The notes under the pieces: generated by a model
Seen by the model: the letters and a program-made list of their open reading frames with translations, nothing else
Databases searched by the model: none
What the model was told of the DNA's origin: nothing
Made by a program: the position numbers and the translations under genes
Origin: Magicicada septendecula
Lineage: Eukaryota; Arthropoda; Insecta; Hemiptera; Cicadidae
Assembly (NCBI GenBank): GCA_034769895.1
Contig: CM068369.1
Location: forward strand, 149,128,574 to 149,192,573
Direction of reading: 5' to 3'
DNA: 64,000 nucleotides
Shown here: positions 39,797 through 51,545 of the stretch, one piece after another
How positions within the stretch are numbered: the first letter of the stretch is position 1
How the letters are laid out: the number at the start of each line of letters is the position of its first letter

Positions 39797-41712
39797 AACG
39801 AAACAATTAAATATTTGGGTGAACGTGTTGGTGATGTGAGTGTGTGCGTGCGTATGTATGTATCATTTTATATATGAAGACTTATGATAGTTTGTTTACA
39901 TCTTCAAAATTATCATGAATTAAATTATTATGACTGCAGCTCGTGAACGTCCGTCAATTTTAATTGTATTTCATAAATTATAATATAAACTTCAAACAAG
40001 TTTCCTCTTCACAATTTAGTTACTTCATTAAAATTAGTAGAGGAAGATCTTTTCATAAAATAAATTTAACGAACCAAAAATTATTACATTAAATATGTTT
40101 TAGTCTGTTTTTACTGTTTAAGAGAAAAGAGGAATTAATCAGTTTGTCAAAGAAATACTAGAGATATATTGTATGCCTTCTTGGTACCCAAACTATACAT
40201 TTGTACAGTACAGTAGTAATTTACAAACACAAACTAATTTTTATAATTCGGCTCTTTGTATCATCATGTGTTTCTATCTTTGGGTAATATGCTGAATAGT
40301 TAGACGAGCTTCATTAGACAATTGGCTGCGTCTGTGTAATCACTATTCGTTCTTGGTTGTCATGAGACGTGATCAGTTTCAACTTGGAACAGATCAAGGA
40401 CTGAGCAATTTCTGTGAGACACAGACAGCGCTAATTATATTGCGTTACTGTCAAGCCAAAGTTTACACGTTGACGCACTATAGCGTACGTAATAACCCTA
40501 TTGACTACAATATATTCGATTTTTTAGTTTCACAAAAAAAAATATATATATATATTTTTTTTCCATGGAACGTTTAGTAAACATTTACAAAAACGTAGAG
40601 AGTAAAATCTTTAATGTTTCTTTCGCAAAATTGTTTATTACTTTGTAGTTTTTCGTAAATATTGTTTTAGTTATAATCAAATTGGATTAAGCAATTTAAG
40701 GCTATCGTTAGTATAGGCCTAGAAAATAAAAATTTTGTGGAGCTGACATTTCTGTGACAGGACATTTTACACGCTTACTGTAAAAGTCTATAATGGCAGC
40801 AAACCTATAAACCTGTAAGGCAAGCGGAGGAAGTGCTGAACAATTTGAATGCCTTGCTTCATCTGGTTATTATACAAACTTATAACTGGTTTGCCAACTC
40901 ATAACATATACAAACGTACATAACTGTCTGGGAATGCATATGGTTAGGCCTACAGAAAATTTGTGTGCACTGAATTGCGAATTTTTTGGCCAATGTTTTT
41001 GAGATCACAAGTATAGATCATTGTTATTCAAGGTTTTGTTTAAGAGTTAGCAGCGCGTATCGTCAACACTTTGAACGAAGCAAAAATAATTTTATTAATT
41101 CCTAAATTCATTTAGAGCGAATAATATACAAACATCTGTTAAGGGTTTTTAATCTTACAAACGTTTATCGTGTATCTACGCCTGTGTGTCTGCTTTTAAA
41201 TGCTTATACGATTTACAATGAATTTTGATACCATTACTTTTCTATATCAATTTGGTCAGCTGAATGTTAGACGGCTACGTTCACAAGTTCTTAGCCAGTA
41301 TGAATTCGTGAAACCAGCTCTCCAGTAAGGCAATTTTACACTCACATACATAAAAGTTGATATTTCTAAAAATAATATTAACCAATTAAATTAATTCAAA
41401 TTAAATTTGCACAAACACATACACACACCCACTCGCCCGCGCGCGCGTAATATTTTGTTAATGTACAATGAAAATCATTTTCTTACTTGAGTCATGTTTC
41501 GAGTATTACACAGTATATGATCGTTGCCAGCCTTCTTGTTTGGTGACTGACATGACGGATTGTTTAATACACGAAACATGCCTACAATAATTTCTGCAGT
41601 CTTAATCATATTTTAATATATTATTAAAATGAGTAGCATTAATCAAAAGAACTGCAATAACATTTTGTAATTGCTACGCCCATTGCGTGAAATATTTAAA
41701 ATTAGACACATG
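39797..41712. other. AT-rich intergenic DNA, no recognised gene
   Basis: No coding family recognised; the longest frame (74 codons, plus, 40353-40577) has no motif. It contains TAGGCCTA at 40714-40721 and 40945-40952, a short TA tract near 40543-40555, and an alternating CA/CG stretch near 41410-41448. Confidence 0.6.
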
Positions 41713-41720
41713 GTCTAGAC
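41713..41720. other. Left 8-bp target-site duplication of the hAT element
   Basis: GTCTAGAC precedes the element and is repeated exactly at 44349-44356. An 8-bp duplication is typical of hAT transposons. The central TA fits the NNNTANNN preference of the Buster group. Confidence 0.9.
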
Positions 41721-42244
41721 CAGTGGTGCACAACCTTTCAACATCCGACGGCCACTAAAAACTTATAAATGATCATGGCGGGCCACAAGGCGACTTCCCT
41801 CCATTTCGCAAACCACCTACCTAACCTTTCCCCTTATCCTAATATTTCCAGTAGCATTTCCGTGAAAGATAATGCTTCTAATTGAAGAGCGTTTTCTTAC
41901 ATGTCTCATAAGTAAGTAAGTAAACTTAACACAGCTACATTTATACTAGCTCTATTGAATAATTAAAAACTCACCTGAGGAAACGTTTGAGGTCACAGAA
42001 ATAATACAGCCATCAGATTTCAAAATCGAAATTTTAATTTGTAAAGAAACACTTTTAAAACAATCTTTTAAAAAACACGTAATTTTAAAAATCAGTTTTA
42101 ATTTTTTTAGATTACTTTTAAAAGACACACAATTGCAATACAATTATTAATTTGAAAGAAAGCACAAAACCATTATTTGTTAAAGAGGAAACTAATTTAG
42201 AGCCTAATGAGAGACTTGACAGTGTTTGTTTTTCACTAGTCTGT

Positions 42245-44019
42245 CTATATCGCGTTCAATGATATGGGCATATCAATTCGCAAGTTTCCCTCCAAATGTT
42301 CATCAGTCAGACGGGAACGACCTCTTGATTTGATCTGTTTCATCAAAGAAAAAGACTGCTCGAATAAGTAGATACTTCTAAATAATGTTCCCGTTTTCAG
42401 AGCATGATAAATAATGTTACCGTTTTCAGAGCATGATTGTTCAATGCTTTCGCTTCCTCAGGTAAGTAATTTTTATAAAAATCCAGTAGAGAAACCTCAG
42501 AAAATTTTGTCTTCAATTCAGAGTTCCATTGAAGATCAATTAGCTCCATCTGGAAATCAATGGGCACTATCTCAACATCAGTAGTGAATGGTAGAGCAAA
42601 CATATCAAACATTTTCTCAAATTTTCTCTTATCTTGAAACCGACGTTTAAACTCATTTTGAAGATTCTCTATAAGTGAGGCATATTTAGTGAAGTTAATG
42701 GGTTGTTGAGAACTTGCTGCAAAACTGTTCATTGTAGAAAAATGTGTCAGTAGCCCAGACGTCAGCTGTGACTGCCATAAAATCAGTTTAACCTCAAACG
42801 ATTTTATTAAGTAAAACAGATTGTGTATCATGTTATTTTTTACTTGAAGTTTGGTATTTAGCTCACTAAGATGAAGGGTTATGTCAACTAAGTAAGATAA
42901 ATCGCACACCCATTCATTGTTCTCAAAGTCTGCTACCAGATTCTCATCAGGGCTTTTCAAAAAGATAATTATCTCTTTACGCAGGTCATACACTCGTTTC
43001 ACCATTGTTCCTGCACTAAGCCAAAGAACTTGTGTAAAATAAAGAACATCGTCATACTGGGTGTCTAATTGTAATAGGAATTCTCGGAATTGGCGATGAG
43101 TGAGTCCTCTGTAACGAAGAAAATGTATTCCTTTGATCACTGCTTTCATCACATGCTCCATATGAATAGTTTGTGCACAAAGGTTCCTTTGGTGTAAAAT
43201 GCAGTGGAATGCGACTATATCATTGCCCATGTTTTTACAATCTGTTGCTAAATAGTTCACTACTCCTTGCATCTTTCCCACCATGGCTGGCACACCATCT
43301 GTTGGAATGCCATGTAATAGTTTTAGGTCTAAATTGTACCTTTCCAAAATGTTTTTCACCTCACAAAAAATATCAGAACTTTTGGTTGTATCTTTCATAG
43401 GAACTAACGCCAGTAATTTTTCTGTTATGTGAAAATCTTCATTAATACCACGGATAAAAATTGAAAGTTGTGCTGTGTCAGTGACGTCTGTGCTTTCATC
43501 CATGGCCAATGAGAAAAACTTAAAATTCTAAAATTTTTTCCTTCAATGTTTTTTCCAATTCTTCTGCTCTTCTGGATAGTGTCATACGATTAAGACTAAT
43601 TTTTGAAATAATACTTTTTTTCTCCGGGAAAGCTATATATGCTACTTCTTCCAGACATTGTTTAACTAGCTCTCCATCTTTGTACGGCTTCATTTTTTTA
43701 ACTAAAATTTTAGATACAACAAAACTTGCTTTAACTGCAATTTCTGAGTCATCAGTCACTTTCCGGAAAAGATTTTGTTGACTTGTTAGTTTACGTTGGA
43801 ATTCTTTTACCTTATCCTTTCACAATTGTCCCGTCCACTCGTTGTATTTGCCAGCATGTTTTGTATCGTAATGTTTCTTCACACTGTACTCTTTCATTAC
43901 ACCCACGGTTTCTTTGCAAATTAGGCATGTTGCTTTACCGTTATAAAAAAATACCTCTCGCTCCATGCCTCTTGAAACACACGGCACTCGTCAGTCACTT
44001 CACGCTTTTTCACAGACAT
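42245..44019 (-). pseudogene. hAT transposase pseudogene (BED finger, RNase H-like core, dimerisation domain)
   Basis: Read on the minus strand from the ATG at 44019 (MSVKKREVTDECR), the pieces form a protein of about 590 residues, the usual size for this family. An N-terminal BED-type finger is visible (CLIC ... HYDTKH). The catalytic core follows, with MDESTD and a later TDGVPAM. The C-terminal dimerisation segment (RSRLTDEHLEGNLRI) precedes a TAG stop at 42245-42247. It is broken by a frame shift in a T run near 43948-43956, a TGA near 43825, a second frame shift near 43523-43530, and a 29-bp tandem duplication at 42379-42436. The conserved RW motif reads LW (VLWLSAG). The family is best known from GTF2IRD2-like and ZBED-like proteins. 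The longest surviving frame is 370 codons (42397-43509). It cannot make an active transposase. Confidence 0.85.
42379..42436. repeat. 29-bp tandem duplication within the transposase pseudogene
   Basis: The 29 bases at 42379-42407 recur at 42408-42436 with one difference (GTTCCCG versus GTTACCG). Because 29 is not a multiple of three, the duplication shifts the frame just before the conserved dimerisation segment and ends the open frame early. Confidence 0.9.
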
Positions 44020-44348
44020 GATCGTGAAATGTTACAAAAAAGGAATCACTTAAAAACACACGAATGCCAAATACAGACCGGTCTCTACTGAAACTGAAGA
44101 ACTGAACTAACGCTACACGCTACGAGAATTGCTGCTACCTACTGCCAGATGCCAGCCTATTTCACGCATGCGCAGACAGTGAGTGTCCCCCACTACCACC
44201 ACCACCTGACCTTGGTCAACCTAATTCCCGATCAAACCAACAAATCTGGGTAAATTTCCATACACAATTTTAAACCTGTGGACTTATAATATTTTTTTCC
44301 TCCGGGCCGCATAAAGTGAGGTTGAGGGCCGCGGGTTGTGCACCGCTG

Positions 44349-44356
44349 GTCTAGAC
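44349..44356. other. Right 8-bp target-site duplication of the hAT element
   Basis: GTCTAGAC, identical to 41713-41720. Confidence 0.9.
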
Positions 44357-44484
44357 GGAAGAAAAAAATGGCTGGGGCCCATAGTGACAGGACTTGCAAT
44401 AATACGCTTGCTTCAACAGTAACAATTCCTTTTATTAGTGTTTCATAATGATCAATTTACATTACCGTTTATGACAATGATTCT

Positions 44485-44489
<5 letters not shown>

Positions 44490-44532
<43 letters not shown>
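44490..44532. repeat. (TA)n microsatellite, about 21 units
   Basis: An uninterrupted AT run that abuts the terminus TTGCGACAGTAC on its right. It forms the left border of the candidate element at 44532-48015. Confidence 0.9.
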
Positions 44533-44534
<2 letters not shown>

Positions 44535-45412
44535 CGACAGTACAGATAAGTGATGTATTGAGCATTGAATATAAAAATTTAAATACACCTAATAAACTGT
44601 AAATAATTAATAATATATTAGAAATAAGCATGTCAGGGATTGCAAGCTTGGCTCAGACAAAAATATGAACAGGTGTTTCGACCTGAATCGACGTGCACAC
44701 ACACACAAATGTAACTGAAAGTGTGTACATCAGTATTTTGCTAGTGTGTGTGAACGCAGGTCTATGCAGGCGAGTTTACCACCCCAAGATGAATAATTGC
44801 ATAATTACTGTTTTTCCGTAATTATTCATAAACTATAATTAAAGAGTAAAATCCAAAAACACAATAAAATGTAAGAAAATTTACTAAATACTGTGTACGA
44901 AAACCATGTGAAAGTGCCACACCGTACGAGTGTAATAGTGAAATAACTGTGTACAAATCGAAAGGGTTAAGTTGCAATGTCCAAAATTACAGTGAACATG
45001 TGTTGTAAAAATAGTTATAAGATAAGTATAAGAGTATACTTACAGGACTCTGCAATTCGCAGAAATATAAGAAATAGCGAAATTGACAAAGAGTGGGGGA
45101 ACTGAATCCAGAGACAGTTTCTGACATGTCGATTTCGTACCACTGCAGGTGTCGACCAAGACATGGGTATAAATAGGACACACAAGCTACAGTGGTTCCC
45201 TTTTTTAAATCATCCACGATGCAGCGGGAGCTTCTGCCCGTCCACACAGAATATTTAAATTTTTGTAAATAATTTCATCCTTCCAGTTACATACAGTTAT
45301 GTAACTCGATTGTCAAACCAACTGTTTTTAAATAATAACAAAATTACATAAGAAGATCCACATAAGAAGATCCATTGACGTCCGAAACAGCACGAGGAGA
45401 AGTTCCAGAGAG

Positions 45413-45536
45413 CGAGTCGACGCTGGACAAGAGGCGAGTCGACGCTGGACAAGAGGAGCGAGTCGACGCTGGACAGAAGACAGAGTCGACGCTGGACAAG
45501 AGGAGCGAGTCGACGCTGGACAAGAGGACGCTGGAG
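45413..45536. repeat. Minisatellite, 22-24-bp unit, five copies
   Basis: The unit CGAGTCGACGCTGGACAAGA recurs at 45413, 45435, 45459, about 45482 and 45506, with small insertions (GG or GGAG) between copies and a truncated copy at the end. It is GC-rich in AT-rich surroundings. It lies within an open plus-strand frame of 68 codons (45375-45581), but unequal unit lengths make coding unlikely. Confidence 0.85.
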
Positions 45537-46246
45537 TGCGAGACGAGGACGACTACAGATGGATCAAATGATCGAGTATGATTGACGACAATAAGGTGAT
45601 AAAAAACTTATTTATCTCTTAATCGAACAATGAACTCAAAGACAATTAAAGATATTCTTGTTTTATTTAAAAGTAAGAGCCAATGTTTATTTTAAAGTAG
45701 AATTAAAATCATAGATGTTTTAGAAATACGATTGACGTAACAAGAGCTCAAATTAGTATTGAAATAAAACGAATACAAAGAATTTAAATGAAAACAATTA
45801 GTGTTTGATATAAATCAGTACTGAGAAACAAAAGATAAATTCGATAACTATTAATATTTTGAGTACATTACAATATATAAAAAGATATTTAAATATTGAT
45901 ATTTTGAAACACATTAATTGACTGAGTAGTCTGAAAATGAGATTTTTCTTTAATACAGTAATTAGTAGAATAGAATATTTAGTCAGTAAGGATGTATACA
46001 GCATAAGCCTTACGGCATAATAACAAATAATAACGAATGTTTTAAGTCGAAGTAAGTGCTAAGTGCACAATTTTATTAATATCAAATAAATCTGAAATAC
46101 CGTTACAAGTTACATAGAGTTCTTATTGCAGATACACCTGAAACACAATTTAAATGCTATTTTGTTACATAATTTGTCAATCTTGAACGTGAGACCAGTC
46201 ACGCCTATTTTATGTATATCGTATTGTTGAATATTAATTATCGCTT

Positions 46247-46372
46247 CCAACGTGGAGTATCACAAATGTAAATTATATTATATTTACAACGTTATATCGT
46301 TGCATAATAATATCCCAGATCGTGGAGCTCCGCAAACACAAATAAATTTATATTTGCAACGTTGTATCGTTG

Positions 46373-46417
<45 letters not shown>

Positions 46418-46446
46418 CAATTTTAAATTGTGTGGCTCCACGTTGG
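46247..46446. repeat. 200-bp foldback with a central (TA)n run and two 70-bp direct repeats
   Basis: CCAACGTGGAG at 46247-46257 is inverted at 46436-46446. The left half contains two diverged copies of a 70-base unit, starting CGTGGAG at 46251 and 46321, each ending near ACGTT(G/A)TATCGTTG. A (TA)n run of about 40 bases (46373-46412) lies near the centre. No target duplication was found at its edges. Confidence 0.55.
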
Positions 46447-48014
46447 GAGCAAAACAAATATAAATTAATTTGTGTTGTGCCAAAATGTATATAACATTAC
46501 TGGTAAAGTGTACTAATTACTGGGGTTTGGTGTAATAGTAATAAGAGTAGTCATTGTTTGAATTGTAACAAGTTTTCATCAATTTATTCAAAAAAAAAAC
46601 ACAAGCGTTTTTATAAATCCCATTTACTTCGCCATAAACCTTCATTATTGTTTGCTTAACGTTCAATTGTTGCAATACATTTATCATAAATAAATCTTAT
46701 ATCCTACAGTAACAAAATTATATTCTAAGTCTTTATTTGTTAATCTTAAAATTTCGACTGCTCAGTCTGATTGTGTGCTTTACTGCAGTTTTGTTTTATT
46801 TTCTTTATATAACTTTCACTACGTTACTTTATGCATTGCATACATATTACTCATTGATTATATTACAAACTTTCAATAAAATTTAAAGTGACTAAATTGA
46901 TTGTTCATCATCAAAGAAAATATTTATTAAATTTAAATTAGATTCTCTGAATCTCTATATCTACATTTTACATAACTCTTATTTATTATATATATTTTTT
47001 TAATTTCAAAGTGTCTTTTAAATGTCTTTAGTCTTTCACATAAAATTTATAAATTGATTATTTGTCACCTTTATTCTGTAGCTCATACCCATGTCCTCCG
47101 TTGATCCGTAGGTCCTCTTCTGATGGAGTTCCCTCCCCGTTCCTCGGTTCCACTTGTCGTCCTCCAGTTACTCGTCCCTCATGGTCCCATCTGGTTGCTG
47201 TAGTATAGAGTGATATGTTGCTCTGCACCCGCTGCTGTTTTTCTAGCAGACGCCTCTATTGTTCTGCATAGCGTTCCTCTGCCTGATGTAACCTCGTTGC
47301 TTGTCTTGTGTGGCGGACGTTTGTGGACGTAGACCTCGTAGAGAATGTTCTATAATCGTATTCGTAGCCAAACCAAGAGTTACTGTTTTATACTTAGATG
47401 AACATACGTCCATCCGATTTTACAGTTAAATTAACAAAATTTAAAAATCGCGTCGATACTGGACATTGCGTCCCGCCGCTTCTGAAGAGTGATTGAGAGT
47501 AATTTGGCTTCTTACGTACCCTTATTTATATTCAAGCATCGTGCTGCACCTGTTTGGACAGAATCCAGCCTGTCAGAAATTGCTTGGATGCGTCACTTCC
47601 CCCACTATCGTCCAATTTCATATTTTTGCACATTTCTGCCAATTGCAATGTCTAATGTGGATTACAAATGCTCTAACGATGGATAAATTTTTTCTAAGTC
47701 TTTGAATTTTTTCTACCATTCATCGTTTTCTTATAATTACATAAAAACTATAATTTAACACCTATTTAGGGTGAGATTGCAAACTTTCATGCTTGAACCG
47801 GCCTTACGCACACACAATATTTACTACTGTACACACACTCAGCGATAATCGGGTGATCGTTCAAGTCGGTTCCTGCATATCTACATGCAGTATTTTTAAT
47901 ATAAACTCAGCTTTCAATCTTAGACCTCCTTATTTCTTACATATTTCTTAATTTAATTTAAATATTTATATAATCTATTACATGCACAGTACAGCATATG
48001 ATTGTACTGTCGCA
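46447..48014. other. AT-rich sequence within the candidate element, no gene
   Basis: I recognise no coding motif. A moderately GC-rich patch at about 47085-47340 and short frames near 47490-47705 show no family signature. Confidence 0.5.
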
Positions 48015-48015
48015 A

Positions 48016-48118
48016 TATATATACATGTAATATTTTAAGAATGAAAAATTGTAATAATAAGATTGTACAGGAATAATTCTTGCAGTTATCTTTTGTTATA
48101 TCTTTAGTTTTAAATAGA

Positions 48119-48154
<36 letters not shown>

Positions 48155-50154
48155 CAGCACCAAATATTAACTATTTGGGGTTATATGTTGCCTGCATACT
48201 GAAAGCATATTTAAATAAATTTGAACAGTCAAAACTCCATTTGAATGTAGAGCGTTGAAAATAATGCTTAGTAAAGCGACGCACACGTGGTCATTATGTA
48301 ATCAGTTCGCTGTACAAGAAAGCGGCCACACCCAAACTGTTAATTATTAATATCTCGGAAACTAATGAATTAAGGCGAAATCCAAGATCGCCAAAATGTT
48401 TACCGAAATATTAATAATGACGTGTGCAAATTTTACGCAATATAATTAACAAATGAAAGAGTTAATTGAATATAATTGAATAACTTCTGTAAAAATAGAG
48501 TTACATTAATGAGAGTTTAGTATGTTATGAAGATAATAATTTCTGACAGATTGTATATTTTAGATTTCACATAACTTGGTTTGCAACCAAGTTATTGCAA
48601 AATTAAATAAGTACAGGAAATCCGGACCGACAATTTGGTTCCGCCGGTAATAATAGTAATATTAAAAATAGTATTAATTCTCCGTCTGTGGGAACCTAAC
48701 TTCATTCTCACGGACCAAGGGAATTCAAATTTTATGTAGTAGGGAGAGTGTGTCAGCCAATCAAATCACTTGACGCGAACCCCGACCAGCGTGGTGTTTT
48801 CAGGTTGAAACATCACTCTTCTGCCAGTACTCACGAAGTTAAGACGTAATTCTTCGATCGCCTAGTAACCATAGTGGTGAAGATCAACAAGAAGACTCTA
48901 CGTGGTCAACACACACGCAATTACGAACACAGTAATTACAGATCAACTGTATAGCTCGTAATTGTGGCGTAAAGGCGAGATACTCTTCAGTACATCAACC
49001 AAGCTTATTGTGTACTACCAGTTAGTCATAAGCACGCAAGAGATCCACCAGACTTCAAGAATACAGCAGAGAGGCCGTCTAAATCATTGGTGAAGAGCTG
49101 ACGAGCAGAGCTACCACTCGAACGAAGCACACACACACACGCTGACGTGCAACGTGCGAATCGACGAGGGACAGGAACCAGTTCCAGCAGAGAGCCGTAG
49201 ACGTTAAAATATTCACGAACAGCAAGGAAGCAGAGTGTTGCCGAATTTTTGAACTCAACGACCGAATCCAGCAGCTCTAAGCAGATTACTTTCTCTAGCG
49301 AAGGACTCGAATCGACGAGGGAAAATCGGAACGACATCCTCTTCAATAACAGGAAAGCAAAATCCACTTATTTATTTTTCAACATTAAATTTTCTATTTT
49401 TCATTTAAAAACATTGTAAATTCAAATAATTCAGGTGCCATACAAAAATCAAAGACACTAATAATTAAGAATAAATTCATTGTGATAATTTGTATTACAG
49501 TTTAAGTCATTAGTATGCTATAGTTAAGAAATAGAAGTAGTATAAAAGCGCTATACAAATCTTAACTAACAATCTAATCTTAGTTCATACTGCAGTATAA
49601 CAGAAGTCGAATCACTAGAAATGAAATAACGTGAACTAGACTGTCACGTCTAATTTATTTTGGAAAATTATTCTAATTAACTTCAGAGTTTTATATTTTG
49701 GTTCATGAACATTTAAATTCAATTTAGGAAAAGAAATTTAATCAAATCAAATCAATTAATTAATTAGAATTTAATTTGCAATTAACTCGCCAAAGAACGA
49801 GTTTAGTTTCTTTTCAATTATTGACCAATCGAAAAACATTGATTCATTGTTTAGACTGTAAGAAATTGATAATATAATAACCATTTATTTCTTGTGTGTT
49901 GTTGGAGTAATAAACAACGTTTTATTACCCCATATAACAGTGTTTTATTGTTGTACGATAAAGCCTACCAGTCTCACAAAACTCTCCCCCTTTAAAGTAA
50001 CCTATTTTGTGTGTTGTTGCAATAAATTTGAGATTACTAGCTTGCGAACTTCAAATCCAAAATCCACACGCCCTAGCCGGAAGAATCCGCAAGATCGGAC
50101 AGCAGGTAGGTACTCACACACAACACGACACAACAATAACGCATATAAGTAGAG

Positions 50155-50185
<31 letters not shown>
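48016..50185. other. Segment between (TA)n runs, no recognised gene
   Basis: Bordered by (TA)n at 48121-48150 and 50156-50186. After the left run the sequence reads TTATAACAGCACC, and the run at 46412 is followed by the similar TTATAACAATTTT, hinting at a shared repeat edge. A relatively GC-rich part at 48780-49370 contains a minus-strand frame of 113 codons (49026-49367) without recognisable motifs. It also has AATCGACGAGG twice (49157, 49312). Confidence 0.5.

Positions 50186-50186
<1 letters not shown>
50156..50186. repeat. (TA)n microsatellite
   Basis: A perfect AT run directly followed by TTGCGACAACAC, the same octamer that follows the (TA)n run at 44490-44532. Confidence 0.9.
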
Positions 50187-50188
<2 letters not shown>

Positions 50189-50512
50189 CGACAACACAAA
50201 TTACTAAACTATTGGCGCATAGGATATGATAGTATGTGTATTTCAAATTACAAGTCTATATTGGAGGGTTTAAGATTATTTATTGTACAAACACAAGTTA
50301 TAGTTTATATGGTATATTTGAAATGTACAGAATGTAATGTTTGATATAGAGTCTTTCTTTTAAAATGTTAAATAATGTTCATACGCAAGACGTGATACGT
50401 TACATAAGAAGACTCCCACGATGATGTTGTTGAAGAGAAGGGCCGGTCATTGCGGTATAGATGGTTCGTCAGGTGTGGCTTACAAATGACAGCCGTTTCA
50501 CCAGAAACGTTT

Positions 50513-50730
50513 ACAGCTGGGCTGGCGTCCTGTAACAGCTGGGCTGGTCCTATAACAGCTGGGCTGGTGTCCTATAACAGCTGGGCTGATGTCCTATAAC
50601 AGCTGGGCTGATGTCCTATAACAGCTGGGCTGATGTCCTATAACAGCTGGGCTGATGTCCTACAACAGCTGGGCTGATGTCCTGTAACAGCTGGGCTGAT
50701 GTCCTATAACAGCTGGGCTGATGTCCTGCA
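50513..50730. repeat. Minisatellite, 22-bp unit, ten copies
   Basis: The unit ACAGCTGGGCTGATGTCCTA(TA) starts at 50513, 50535, 50555, 50577, 50599, 50621, 50643, 50665, 50687 and 50709. The second copy is two bases short. Each unit has the palindrome CAGCTG. Copies are most uniform in the middle and right, a usual sign of recent unequal exchange. Confidence 0.95.
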
Positions 50731-51084
50731 ATTCCCACGATGAATCCGAACTTCGCACACAACGGTACTACGGATTTTATTACTCGCAAAACTTATATAG
50801 AGTTTAAGACCAAGTAATATCTCAGGTGACAGTGAGTTTAATCAATAACGGTATATTGAGCTTATACCTCTCCGGCTTCTTCAAGTGTTCTCGCGAATAT
50901 CGAAGTCTACCGCGATCAGCAGACCACCCTATGAGGAAATCTTGCACTAGCACGGAAACGTCTTGATGGAACTATTGCGTAACAATTAATGATACTGTTA
51001 CACTCACTTCTTACACACGTAATATTACAATATTAATATCGTGTGTAAAGATATAAAATCAATTGTTACGCGTCACACACGTTA

Positions 51085-51545
51085 CTATCCCCGAAAAGTC
51101 TTAACAGATCCTTGCAAGCGGTAGAGTCTTGTACAAGGATTGTATGTACCGTTCGCGGTAGCAGCAGTGAAGAACTGCTTGTAATTTTTCGCACAATGCG
51201 TTAAAACACTGATGTGTGCAAATGTACTACACACACAGTTCTGAGTCTTCCCGTTTCACTAACGACGAATAGTTTTTACAACACCTTGCAAGCGGTAGAA
51301 TCTTGTACAAGGAGTGCACGTTCCGTTCGCGGTAGATGGCGTAGAAGAACTGCGTAATTATACGCGTAATGCGTTTAAACACTACTGTGTGCAGATGTAC
51401 TACATACACAGTTCTGAGCCTTCCCGTTTCACTAACGACGAATAGTCTTTACAACACCTTGCAAGCGGTAGAATTCTTGTACAAGGAGTGCACGACCCGT
51501 TCTCGGTAGATGGCGTAGAAGAACTACCTGTGTAACGACAGGCTT
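51085..51545. repeat. Tandem ~174-bp repeat, about 2.5 copies
   Basis: CCTTGCAAGCGGTAGA starts at 51110, 51284 and 51457 (spacings 174 and 173). Each is followed by CTTGTACAAGGA, the CGTTCGCGGTAG block and GAAGAACT. Between copies the shared block CACAGTTCTGAG, then TTCCCGTTTCACTAACGACG, recurs. The copies differ by perhaps 10-20 percent, so the array is not recent. The length is typical of satellite monomers, but only a few copies are present. Confidence 0.9.

Larger units (their letters stand above)
41721..44348 (-). mobile_element. hAT transposon (Buster/GTF2IRD2-like), 2628 bp, inactive
   Basis: The element begins CAGTGGTGCACAACC and ends with the inverse of CAGCGGTGCACAACC (14 of 15 identical). 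It is flanked by perfect 8-bp duplications. It contains a single transposase-like coding region on the minus strand. The intact borders show a clean insertion. The coding region is broken, so this copy is not autonomous, but it could in principle still be mobilised in trans. Confidence 0.9.
44532..48015. mobile_element. Candidate (TA)n-inserted element with 13-bp terminal inverted repeats
   Basis: The left end reads TTGCGACAGTACA and the right end is its exact inverse complement. TA-repeat DNA lies outside both ends, so a TA target duplication is possible but cannot be distinguished from the microsatellite. No transposase-like frame exists inside the 3484 bp. It holds a 22-24-bp minisatellite (45413-45536) and a small foldback around another (TA)n (46247-46446). 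The same terminal octamer starts another (TA)n-bordered segment at 50186. This is inferred to be a non-autonomous DNA element or a pair of inverted borders. It could also be two unrelated insertions of one short repeat. Confidence 0.4.

Noticed and set aside
43173-43400. Plus-strand frames over the hAT transposase (also 43783-44091)
   Set aside because: They are antisense shadows of the transposase pseudogene on the minus strand.
49026-49367. 113-codon minus-strand frame between TA runs
   Set aside because: No recognisable domain, and no support for start, splice sites or conservation.
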